Below are positions 39,626 to 47,510 of a stretch of 64,000 bases of DNA, piece after piece. This stretch comes from Methylophilus sp. 13. GTDB taxonomy: Bacteria > Pseudomonadota > Gammaproteobacteria > Burkholderiales > Methylophilaceae. Within the stretch, counting starts at the first letter, position 1. Each line of letters opens with the position of its first letter. The DNA lies in contig NZ_JADKYR010000003.1 in NCBI RefSeq assembly GCF_015354335.1, positions 641,508-705,507 on the forward strand, written 5' to 3'. The translations under genes and the position numbers were made by a program. The notes beneath the pieces were generated by a model. The model was not told the origin of the DNA, ran no database searches, and saw only the letters and a list, made by a program, of their open reading frames with translations.

Positions 39626-42085
39626 TTAATTGAGGTTATCCAGCGTGTAGGGGTCTTGAGGCGCCGGCTCGATATCGAGCGGATTGACGGCATAGTTAAA
39701 ATCATCGCCGATATCAATGTCTATGTCGTTTTGACCTTGCCAGCGCTCGAGCCAGATCGAAAAGTCTTTTTCTGGCATGGGCTTGCCAATAAAGTAGCCT
39801 TGCCCCTCATTGCAACCGAGCTTGGCCAACTGGTTGAGCACCAGTTCGTTTTCTATGCCTTCGGCCACCACGATCAAGCCCAGGTTGTGCGCCAGATCGA
39901 TGGTCGATTTCACGATGCTGGCATCGCCGGCGTTTTTATCCATAAACATGACAAATGAGCGGTCAATTTTAAGTTCTTGCACCGGCAGTTGACGCAAATA
40001 AGCCAGCGAGGAGTAGCCGGTACCAAAGTCATCAATGGCCAGATGCAATCCCATAGCCGCCAGTTTGCGCACGACAATTTCCGCCCGCTCAGGATCCTGC
40101 ATCAAGCTGCCTTCGGTGATTTCAAGCTTGAGTGATTTGGTGGTCAAGCCATGTGCGGCCAACAAATCGGCAATCTGTTGCGGCAACTCCATGTTGTTGA
40201 GGTCACGGGTTGAAAGATTCACCGCCAGGCTGATATGCAAGCCTTGTTTTTTGAAATCCGCCAACGCTTCACAGGCGCGGCGCAACATCCATTGCGTGAG
40301 GTCACTGATAATACCGGTCTGTTCTGCAAACGGAATAAACTGGTCAGGGAAAATCATGCCTTTTTGCGGATGCACCCAACGAATCAGGGCTTCACCGCCC
40401 AGCGCACGGCGGGTCGAGACATCGACCTTGGGCTGGATGTAGAGCAATAACTGGTTTTGCTGGATGGCTTCCTTAAGGTCAGAGATCAGGGTCAATGTCT
40501 CGGACTGGTCAATTTCCAGCGAGGTATTGTAGACAATCCAGGGCGTCTTTTTGAGTCTGGATTCTTGCAGTGCCGTCTCGGCGTGGTTGAGTAAAGATTC
40601 TTCGTCCATGCCATGTTCGGGATACAGCGCAATCCCCATGCCCGCCTGTACATCAATGGCTTGGCCCTGCACCTGCACCGGTTGCTCAAATACCTGTTGG
40701 ATGGCATCTGCAAAGCGGGTGGCTTGCGCCTGATCGGCATGCTGTAACAACACGGCAAATTCATCAGCATCAAGGCGCGCCACCATGTCTTGCTCACTCA
40801 ATACATGCTGTTTGAGCACCTGACCGACGTGGCGCAGCAAATCATCGCCAAAATCCCGACCTAGCGTTTTGTTGATAGGCTTGAAGCGGTGAATATTGAT
40901 GACCAGAATACTCAGCTTGGCATTGCTCTGGGCATGGGCCAGCATGGCCTGATGTACGCCTTGGGTAAATGCCAGGCGGTTGGAAAGACCAGTCAGCTCA
41001 TCATTAAATGCCAGCCGCTGGATGCGCAAGCTGCGTTGCAACACCGCTTCACGCATGCTGTTGAGGGCGGTTGCCAGCAATCCGATCTCATCCGTACTGG
41101 TCACCTGAATTGGCTTGTCATAATTGCCCATGGCAATGTCATCGGCATTTTTAACCAGCGTCGCAATCGGTTCGGTAGTTTTGCGCGAAACATACCAGAT
41201 CAAGGCAGCGAAAATGACCACACCAAGCAAGGTCAGGAAAATCATCACTTTAAAAAGCGTGTTCAAATCCTGCAGGTAAGGTTCTACCGAGCCCTGCAGC
41301 ACCACCAGCAAAGCTTCATCCTTGGTTTCATGCAAGGAACGTATTTTAAGATGGTAGGTAATGCCATCCAGGTCGACCTTGTGTAAAGACAGCTTCTGCG
41401 CATACACATCGGAAACGGTTTTGACCAGCAGGTTTGAAAGTTCGTGGTTGGCAGTCCCCGTAACCAGCGCCCAATCGTGCTGATGGGTTTTTTGTACAAA
41501 GGTGACATCCAGGTGCGTCAGTTGCTTGATTTGCGCGGCCAGGCGGTTATCCACGGCAAACCCCATCACTACCCAGCCGATCACTTCGGGTGCTTTAACC
41601 GGCACGGCAATCAACTGATAAGGTTTGCCATCCACCAGTTCAAACTTGAGTGTGCCGGTTTGATTCTCGATAATGGCCTGTACAAACTCCTGATGGGCCG
41701 CACTGCCAGAAATGGCAGACTCGCTTTCCTGGGTGCCGATGACCATCGCTTCATCTTGACTGACGAAATAGGCGACCTGAGCATGGATGCGGCCCTGGTA
41801 GCTTTCCAGTGCGGAGGCAATCGTTTCCGCATCGTTGGTGGCAACGGCTTCCCTAAAGGCATAATCCGCGGCCAACACTTGCGTCGCCTGTTTGAGACTT
41901 TGCGTGTTGTGTTGCAGCAAATTGACAAATACCCGTTCGCCGACCTCCATCTGCTCTTCGGCCAGACGGTTGGCATGTTTTACCAGGGCATATTTAAGCG
42001 GAACCAGACCTGCCAACTGAATGGCAATGACCACGGTTAAGAATGTAAAAGCAATTCGCGAGCGAATGTGTTTGAACTGGATCAT
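39626..42085 (-). CDS. Membrane c-di-GMP protein: sensor, HAMP, degenerate GGDEF, EAL
   Basis: This 819-residue signalling protein has a periplasmic sensor region between two membrane helices (about residues 10-32 and 280-299). A HAMP-like linker, a GGDEF-fold domain (about 355-520) and an EAL domain (about 530-795) follow. The GGDEF motif is replaced by LDADEF (438-443), so cyclase activity is unlikely. The EAL domain keeps GGEALIRW, the IDDFGTGYSSL loop and KIDRSFV, so it should hydrolyse c-di-GMP. The sensor is likely a Cache-type domain but I cannot name it. It follows the cupredoxin gene by 12 nt, so a globin-cupredoxin-EAL operon is likely. Confidence 0.9.
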   Translation of the reverse strand: MIQFKHIRSRIAFTFLTVVIAIQLAGLVPLKYALVKHANRLAEEQMEVGERVFVNLLQHNTQSLKQATQVLAADYAFREAVATNDAETIASALESYQGRIHAQVAYFVSQDEAMVIGTQESESAISGSAAHQEFVQAIIENQTGTLKFELVDGKPYQLIAVPVKAPEVIGWVVMGFAVDNRLAAQIKQLTHLDVTFVQKTHQHDWALVTGTANHELSNLLVKTVSDVYAQKLSLHKVDLDGITYHLKIRSLHETKDEALLVVLQGSVEPYLQDLNTLFKVMIFLTLLGVVIFAALIWYVSRKTTEPIATLVKNADDIAMGNYDKPIQVTSTDEIGLLATALNSMREAVLQRSLRIQRLAFNDELTGLSNRLAFTQGVHQAMLAHAQSNAKLSILVINIHRFKPINKTLGRDFGDDLLRHVGQVLKQHVLSEQDMVARLDADEFAVLLQHADQAQATRFADAIQQVFEQPVQVQGQAIDVQAGMGIALYPEHGMDEESLLNHAETALQESRLKKTPWIVYNTSLEIDQSETLTLISDLKEAIQQNQLLLYIQPKVDVSTRRALGGEALIRWVHPQKGMIFPDQFIPFAEQTGIISDLTQWMLRRACEALADFKKQGLHISLAVNLSTRDLNNMELPQQIADLLAAHGLTTKSLKLEITEGSLMQDPERAEIVVRKLAAMGLHLAIDDFGTGYSSLAYLRQLPVQELKIDRSFVMFMDKNAGDASIVKSTIDLAHNLGLIVVAEGIENELVLNQLAKLGCNEGQGYFIGKPMPEKDFSIWLERWQGQNDIDIDIGDDFNYAVNPLDIEPAPQDPYTLDNLN

Positions 42086-42097
42086 GCAGTGAGAATG

Positions 42098-42685
42098 TTA
42101 GGGAAGCGCAATTTTCAGCTCGGTTGCGGCCCCTTCAATATTTACCTTTTGTTCTGTACCAGGTTTATTTTGTCCTGGTAGCCAGGCTTGATAACTGTAT
42201 TGACCATCACTGAGCTTGATCATGGCCTTGCCTTGGTCGTCCGTTTTGACAAAAAACGGGGTATCGACGACATAAATATACCCTACCATAGAATCATGAA
42301 TGTTGCACCCTAATGTCACCAATCCCGCCTGATCAAACAACACGGGGTCCGTTGGCACGCCGGAATACAACTTCAGCTCGAATTTTTTGGCAGGTGAAAA
42401 TGAGTAGACATGGTGCCTCACCGTATCTTCATTCGGAAAATTCACCTTGGTACCGGTCTGGATTACAGTTACCTTGGGGTTAAACATTTTGTTTTTTTGC
42501 ACGATCTTGCCAGGGGCTGGACTGATTGCAGGGGTTTTCTTGTCATAAAACGCGACGACCGCATCGGTGACCGGCCGGCCCGCAGCATCCGTCACAGTGA
42601 GCGTCACTTCCGCGGCGTGCGCAGACAGCCCCAGACAGAGTAACCAGAGTCCTGCGCCAAGCAGCGGCCTGCTCAAAAAACGCAT
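42098..42685 (-). CDS. Periplasmic cupredoxin-like protein (methylamine utilisation type)
   Basis: This exported 195-residue protein is of the kind often annotated as methylamine utilization protein. The signal peptide ends at SAHA|AEV. Blue-copper ligands are visible in order: His in RHHVYSF (residue 91 or 92), then Cys, His and Met in GCNIHDSMVGY (C127, H130, M133). The C-terminal part (VKTDDQGKAMIKLSDGQYSYQAWLP) looks like a carboxypeptidase-regulatory beta domain. AAGGA lies 7 nt before ATG 42685. A link to methylamine is not shown here, as no mau genes are present; electron transfer or copper sensing is equally possible. Confidence 0.85.
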   Translation of the reverse strand: MRFLSRPLLGAGLWLLCLGLSAHAAEVTLTVTDAAGRPVTDAVVAFYDKKTPAISPAPGKIVQKNKMFNPKVTVIQTGTKVNFPNEDTVRHHVYSFSPAKKFELKLYSGVPTDPVLFDQAGLVTLGCNIHDSMVGYIYVVDTPFFVKTDDQGKAMIKLSDGQYSYQAWLPGQNKPGTEQKVNIEGAATELKIALP

Positions 42686-42704
42686 GTTTTTATCCTTTGC
42701 AAGT

Positions 42705-43127
42705 TTAGTCACTGACCACGTCCCGCTTCATGGGCGCCAGTATCTTCAACAGCTCATTCTTTTCTTTGGTGCCTACGCCATTGATATCCATGCGCTCCCG
42801 CAATACCTCAACCATAATTTCGAATTCTGCCATGGTGATATGGGCATCGGCATGCGCATTTTTCATGGTTTCACCCTCATACTCACATTGCCCGCCAGTT
42901 TTAACACATAAAAAATTGGTCAGACTCTGTTTAAGCGTGACCATTTTCACCCCTTCAAATGAGCGGGCTGTACGTGGATCCTTGCTGACAATATCCAAAG
43001 TTTGATTCGACAAGCGGCTCAGCATCGGCAGGCCACCGATACGGCTGAACAAGCTTGCATCAGGCTTGGGCTGGGCGGGACACCCCGCCATGCACAGCAA
43101 CAAGCCAATCCAGATCAACCTTCGCAT
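42705..43127 (-). CDS. Group 1 truncated hemoglobin-like lipoprotein
   Basis: This is a 140-residue globin-fold protein with a lipoprotein signal (LLLCMAGC). The truncated-globin start SLFSRIGGLPMLSRLSNQTL and the segment around the probable proximal His (KNAHADAHITMAEF, H92) are recognisable. NGVGTKEKNELLKIL matches the final helix. Anchoring to a membrane facing the periplasm is unusual for truncated globins, which are mostly cytoplasmic. Gas or redox sensing is suggested by the neighbours, a cupredoxin and an EAL protein. Heme binding is inferred. Confidence 0.82.
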   Translation of the reverse strand: MRRLIWIGLLLCMAGCPAQPKPDASLFSRIGGLPMLSRLSNQTLDIVSKDPRTARSFEGVKMVTLKQSLTNFLCVKTGGQCEYEGETMKNAHADAHITMAEFEIMVEVLRERMDINGVGTKEKNELLKILAPMKRDVVSD

Positions 43128-43286
43128 TTCTTCCTCCGTTAAATTGCCACACTATCAGCATATTACGTGAGCTTAAAAAGTTTGAAACCATGAAAAAGCC
43201 AATCAAATCAATCGCTATTTTCGCAATGATTCTTATCGCGAAAACGAGATAATGATGTTATCAGATCAAATTTTGAAAGCGTTACC

Positions 43287-44156
43287 ATGCATTCTTCTCC
43301 CCTTCTGATCGGCTGCATTGCAGTGGCAACAGCAATGACCTTGCCTTTCGTAGCCAACGCAGGCGATCGCCTGTTAGCGACCGGTGGCGTCACCCAGATT
43401 GAGGGGGCGGCAGGCGGTGGCTTGATGCCTTGGGCTGTGATTAGCGGTTATGGCACAGACAAACAAATTGGCGGCTCGGTGTTTTATACGCATGCACAAA
43501 CCAAGGGCGACTTTAAATTAAATACCTCTGGGATCGCGATTGGTGCTTTCAATCGCATCGAACTCAGTGCCAGCCAGGCGCGGTTCGGCTTGAGCGATAC
43601 GGTGCCTGGCGAGGAAGTCCGCCTGAACACATTAGGCATAAAATTACGCCTGATAGGCGACGCCGTCTATGAACAGGACAGCTGGCTGCCACAAATCTCG
43701 GTGGGGGCCCAATACAAATATAACGAGGACTACCACTTTGTGCCCAAGGCGCTGGGCGCCAAAGATCGCGATGGCATTGATTATTATGTGGCCACCAGCA
43801 AGTTATTTTTGGGTGCGCTGAATGGCTACAACTTGCTCATCAATGCCAATCTGCATGCCAGTAAAGCCAACCAGTTTGGCCTCTTGGGATTTGGCGGTGA
43901 CCGGCATGACCGCTATCGTATCCTGCCAGCCGCCTCGGCAGCGATCATGCTTTCGGATAACTGGCTCATCGGCACTGAATATCGCGGAAAACCGAATAAC
44001 CTGTCGGTATACAAAGAAAACAGTGCGCACGATATTTTCATGACCTGGTTTCCGCACCGCAACGTGTCTATCACTGGCGCCTATATTGATTTGGGCAGAA
44101 TCGCCAACAAGGACGACCAGACCGGTTGGTACTTGTCAGGCCAGTTAAATTACTAA
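43287..44156 (+). CDS. DUF3034 family outer-membrane beta-barrel protein
   Basis: This 289-residue exported protein has a signal peptide ending at ANA|GDRLLATGGVTQIEGAAGG, the start typical of DUF3034 proteins. The rest alternates polar and apolar residues, with many aromatic girdle residues, and ends in SGQLNY with a terminal aromatic, all consistent with a beta-barrel. Function of the family is unknown. It diverges from the globin-cupredoxin-EAL operon and probably belongs to the same functional unit. Confidence 0.83.
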   Translation: MHSSPLLIGCIAVATAMTLPFVANAGDRLLATGGVTQIEGAAGGGLMPWAVISGYGTDKQIGGSVFYTHAQTKGDFKLNTSGIAIGAFNRIELSASQARFGLSDTVPGEEVRLNTLGIKLRLIGDAVYEQDSWLPQISVGAQYKYNEDYHFVPKALGAKDRDGIDYYVATSKLFLGALNGYNLLINANLHASKANQFGLLGFGGDRHDRYRILPAASAAIMLSDNWLIGTEYRGKPNNLSVYKENSAHDIFMTWFPHRNVSITGAYIDLGRIANKDDQTGWYLSGQLNY

Positions 44157-44172
44157 GTGAACCGACAAGTCG

Positions 44173-44916
44173 TTATTTGAGCGTCTGCAGGCCGCATGTC
44201 GCCTGCAAGGCTTTGTCCAGTTGCTTGTAAGCCGCACCATTGCCGGTCGCAAAAGCATACGGATTGGTCAAAAGATATTGGTTGTAACGCACTTGCCGGT
44301 AACTATACTTTTGCGCAAGACCGAGTGCATAGCAGTCGCAGGCCTGCGTCATATCGTCGGCATGGTAGCGCTGCTGGCAAGTCTGCTTCAGTGCCTGCTG
44401 ATCCGAATCCGTCCAGGGCTTGGACGTGGATACTGCATCGGCCCTGGCCTGGGTCAACATCGCATACATGAGTTCCACGCTGGCGCGCAATTTACCCAGT
44501 GGCGCCGTCTGCAAGGTATCGCGATGCAGCGGCTGCAAGCTAGCTTCATCTAGACTAAAATCAGCCTGATTATCTGTCGTCTCGGGCACTTGATAGCCTT
44601 GTGCAGCCAACATGATTTGCTTGGCCGGATCGGCTTGCAACAAGGCGTGTGCTTCGGCGAGGTCTGCCGCTGGCAGTTGTAACTGCCAGTGGATCTGACA
44701 AGGTTGCGTCGTGGTGACGGACATGCTGCCACTGACCTGCTGATCAGCCACTGCATCCGCAAATGCAGGTGGGATACGCTGCAGCATGTATTGCATTTCC
44801 TTGTCTGCCAGCGTTTTTAAAGACTGCTGATCCAGGCAAGCAATGACGGTGGCATGGACCATCCATAACACCAGGGCGGAGCTGATTTGAGTCAGGCATT
44901 TATTAAGGCCAGGCAT
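44173..44916 (-). CDS. Exported cysteine-containing protein of unknown function
   Basis: I do not recognise the family. ATG 44916 with GAGAGAA upstream gives a signal peptide (LTQISSALVLWMVHATVIA) and a 247-residue product. Cysteines cluster in pairs: one at ACLDQQ, one at QPCQIHW, and a C-terminal group in LKQTCQQRYHADDMTQACDCY plus ATCGLQ. This suggests disulfides in the periplasm. The middle is rich in Gln, Ala and Leu and probably helical. It lies between the DUF3034 gene and pqqA. Because a terminator separates it from pqqA it is probably transcribed alone. Confidence 0.65.
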   Translation of the reverse strand: MPGLNKCLTQISSALVLWMVHATVIACLDQQSLKTLADKEMQYMLQRIPPAFADAVADQQVSGSMSVTTTQPCQIHWQLQLPAADLAEAHALLQADPAKQIMLAAQGYQVPETTDNQADFSLDEASLQPLHRDTLQTAPLGKLRASVELMYAMLTQARADAVSTSKPWTDSDQQALKQTCQQRYHADDMTQACDCYALGLAQKYSYRQVRYNQYLLTNPYAFATGNGAAYKQLDKALQATCGLQTLK

Positions 44917-45008
44917 AGTGATTTCTCTCAAACGATTCTGGCATTTGAGCAGGCTTGACCAGAAAAGTTTTGTGCGGCATCTTTTATCAAGATAACAGAG
45001 TCGCCGGA

Positions 45009-45036
45009 AATGAAAACGGGCGCTAAAGCGCCCGTT
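45009..45036 (-). terminator. Rho-independent terminator of pqqA
   Basis: On the minus strand, 19 nt after the pqqA stop, AACGGGCGC and GCGCCCGTT form a 9-bp stem with a 4-nt loop. It is followed by TTTTCATTT. The position supports pqqA as a single-gene transcript. Confidence 0.85.
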
Positions 45037-45054
45037 CATGCCATCAGGAACAAA

Positions 45055-45126
45055 TTATTTGTTCATAACGTACATAGTTACTTCAAAGCCGAAACGCATT
45101 TCGGTAGCAGCTGGTTTAGTCCACAT
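45055..45126 (-). CDS. pqqA: PQQ precursor peptide PqqA (stand-alone copy)
   Basis: The 23-residue product reads MWTKPAATEMRF...GFEVTMYVMNK. It has the conserved Glu and Tyr three residues apart (FEVTMY) that are crosslinked to build pyrroloquinoline quinone. AAGGAG lies 8 nt before the ATG-TGG start; an ATG six bases further upstream is too close to it. PqqA is the ribosomal substrate of PqqE with PqqD and PqqB. Those enzymes are not in the window, so this copy is separate from the main pqq operon or is an extra copy. Its own terminator follows. Methylotrophs need much PQQ for methanol dehydrogenase. Confidence 0.95.
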   Translation of the reverse strand: MWTKPAATEMRFGFEVTMYVMNK

Positions 45127-45266
45127 AGTCATTTCTCCTTTATCCTAAATTCGTCTTAGCAGTTGCTATCAACGTGTGACCATATTAAAACTCGGCTAAA
45201 AGATTGTCGTGATTAAACTGCGCAACATGCGTTCATGATTTTCATGAGTATCGCCTGATATACCCC

Positions 45267-47501
45267 TTAATCCGCCCGTGACTTGATCTGGCGCAACAAT
45301 TTGCTGATGCCTTTGCGGCCGATGGTGCGCTTGAGGCTCACCTTGAAGTCATAGACGTAAAACGGCCATAAAAACTGCCAGCTCAGGCGGCGACCGCTCA
45401 TGCCGAGATATATTTGCAAAAACTGCTTGCGGCCTTCCCAATGCAGTTTGTTCAAAGCGCGCGTCAAGTCGGCCAGACGATTCGACATCGGCGTCGCTCT
45501 CGGCGTCGCATGCAAGCGGGCGGTGTCTATCAGCACAAACTGTAACAGATCACCCTCACGCTGCACCAGGATATTGCCCCCGGAAAAATCGCGGAAATAA
45601 ATCCCCGAATGGTGCATATGCAGGCAAAACCGGGCAAAGGCCTGATACAAATGCTCAGCAGTCAGGCCCTCGTATTCGGTCGCGCCCTCGCGAAAAGCCA
45701 GAAACGCCTTGGAAATGGCAAACTGATGCGGCACAAAATCACAGATATAAAAATTGCGGCGCAACGTGGTGTCATGCGTATGCTCGATGAATGCGACAGG
45801 CATGGCGGTACCCACGCCTCGCCGCAGCAATTCCATCGCCCCGTTCCAGCTACGCTTGGCTTTGCTGGGTTTAAATCTGTCCAGTAGCGTTTTATGCCAA
45901 TACATGCGCACCGGTTTTTTCACAGTCACCTGCTGACCGGGAGTTCTCGGGTCAGGCAAGGACCAAATCGCATTTCTAGCATGGCGCAACGCCTGCTGTT
46001 TGGCAGGCGGAGTCAGCGTTTCCGGATGCCAGGCCTGCCATAATTGTCTGGCCTCTTCGGCATCCTTTGCCAGAATCAAGCCGCGCCAATCGCCTTCATG
46101 TACCGGAAAATACTGTTTGCCGCCTATATGCGCATGAATCACCGTGCCACTCAAGGCAGGTTGCGCCGTGCGTAGTAACATCTGGTCCGGCTCCGGCCAC
46201 ACCAGATACACCGGTGACTCGGTCACTAATTGCCGGTCTGGTACCGGTTGGCCGTCACGGTCAAAGATTTGCGCGAGCTGCAAACAATGCGGGGAATAGA
46301 CTTGGTCGAGCACTGCACATTGACCGTTGACGGTCCAGGCGATATGCACGGTTTTCCCATGCTGCTGTAATTCGTGAATTTCGAGTCCATGGCCGGTACT
46401 CACAGGCGCAATATAGTGCGCCCCGTTCAGCCAGTCGCATGCCGTTTTAAATGCCGAAAAACTGGGTCTGTGCTGATAGTGTTCGCGCTGGCCATCGGCC
46501 GATTTGTAATAGGCGACGCGCTCCAGAGCCGGATACTCTGCATCTTTGAGGCCATCATCAATCAAGCCTTCACGGTGACAAATGAAGGCGCCCCAGTTTG
46601 CGTGCTGCAAAGCGCCAGAGGCAGCCAACAAAGTAAAGTAGCGTGCGACGTAATCGGCCTGTTTTTGCGCGCCATCCGGCAAGTGGCGTTTGATGCGGTA
46701 AATCGCCCAGAAGGCCACCGGCGAAACCAGCGCAGGCACACCAAAATCTTCCCCCACTTTTTGCAACAAACGGGCTTTTTTGATCAGGTTAAACTTGAGG
46801 TGTCGGGTCCACTGATATTTGAAAATACGCTCATCGGACAGCTCTGGCTCAATCACGCGCTCCACAAACAGGTTGTTACTGTGCACATCGGGCAAGCGCC
46901 GGGTCTGAGCCAGCGTTTTCAGCAGACTGACGTTATACAGCGGCTCAAAATCCTGCACATTCGGGCCCACCACCCGCACCTGATATTGTCTGGCCAGATC
47001 GTAAGCCTGCTGCCAGGCTAACATAAAGCCAGGCATGTCATAGCCCGCCCATTTTTTGCGGTTGACCGTGTTGCCAATCTCCAGCGCCGCAATGCGCCCC
47101 GCATAGGCTTGCAATAGCTCATTCACAAAAGTTGCCCACGCTTGCTGCACACTGACGTCGCGCATATTTCTGGCCGCGGCAAATGGCTGCACCACATGCA
47201 AGGTCACCGAGAGGCCAGCCGCTAACAAACGGCGCAAAAAACGCTCTTGATGGGGGCGGGCATCATCATCGCTGATATCCAGCCGCACCCTGGTCACACC
47301 CAGCATCTGCAATTGCGTCAAGACGTAATCATCAGTGGCAGGATCCTGATTACTCGCGACACAGATCCCGATAAAGTCGTCAGGGATGGCATGGTCGAGT
47401 TTTGGCAAGTGGCTGTGTTTGAGCCAGAAACCGCCTGTGGCCAGATATTTCAAGCCATCAAGAATGACCTGGCGGGTCAGCATGGAGGGTTGTTTTTTCA
47501 A
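45267..47501 (-). CDS. Fusion of glycosidase-like TIM barrel and WaaP/InaA-type LPS kinase domain
   Basis: This is a 744-residue two-part protein. The N-terminal 350 residues look like a clan-A glycoside hydrolase barrel, with repeated beta-strand/helix units such as VTRVRLDISDDDARPHQERFL, IAALEIGNTVNRKKW (candidate acid Glu141) and GPNVQDFEPLYNV. The C-terminal 220 residues form a kinase-like fold of the LPS kinase group. The catalytic loop is IYFRDFSGGNILV (D638, N643) and the metal-binding Asp is in FVLIDTARL. No signal peptide is seen. The start is probably TTG 47501 with AAGGG upstream; ATG 47483 is an alternative. It follows the LtaS-like gene by 9 nt. A role in making or phosphorylating a surface glycan is inferred. 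Confidence 0.75.
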   Translation of the reverse strand: MKKQPSMLTRQVILDGLKYLATGGFWLKHSHLPKLDHAIPDDFIGICVASNQDPATDDYVLTQLQMLGVTRVRLDISDDDARPHQERFLRRLLAAGLSVTLHVVQPFAAARNMRDVSVQQAWATFVNELLQAYAGRIAALEIGNTVNRKKWAGYDMPGFMLAWQQAYDLARQYQVRVVGPNVQDFEPLYNVSLLKTLAQTRRLPDVHSNNLFVERVIEPELSDERIFKYQWTRHLKFNLIKKARLLQKVGEDFGVPALVSPVAFWAIYRIKRHLPDGAQKQADYVARYFTLLAASGALQHANWGAFICHREGLIDDGLKDAEYPALERVAYYKSADGQREHYQHRPSFSAFKTACDWLNGAHYIAPVSTGHGLEIHELQQHGKTVHIAWTVNGQCAVLDQVYSPHCLQLAQIFDRDGQPVPDRQLVTESPVYLVWPEPDQMLLRTAQPALSGTVIHAHIGGKQYFPVHEGDWRGLILAKDAEEARQLWQAWHPETLTPPAKQQALRHARNAIWSLPDPRTPGQQVTVKKPVRMYWHKTLLDRFKPSKAKRSWNGAMELLRRGVGTAMPVAFIEHTHDTTLRRNFYICDFVPHQFAISKAFLAFREGATEYEGLTAEHLYQAFARFCLHMHHSGIYFRDFSGGNILVQREGDLLQFVLIDTARLHATPRATPMSNRLADLTRALNKLHWEGRKQFLQIYLGMSGRRLSWQFLWPFYVYDFKVSLKRTIGRKGISKLLRQIKSRAD

Positions 47502-47510
47502 AGTCAGCCC

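Noticed and set aside
43190..43252. Short ORF of 20 codons (MKKPIKSIAIFAMILIAKTR) before the DUF3034 gene
   Set aside because: No ribosome binding site at a useful distance, and the stretch contains AT-rich inverted repeats better explained as promoter or operator DNA.
43230..43275. Possible Fur box (GATAATGATGTTATC) between the globin and DUF3034 genes
   Set aside because: The inverted repeat GATAA/TTATC has the wrong spacing for the 7-1-7 or 19-bp Fur consensus; kept only as a note.
45267..47501. Possible phage or antiviral kinase-hydrolase fusion
   Set aside because: Motifs fit LPS kinases, and the coupled LtaS-like gene points to the envelope; no defence neighbours are present.
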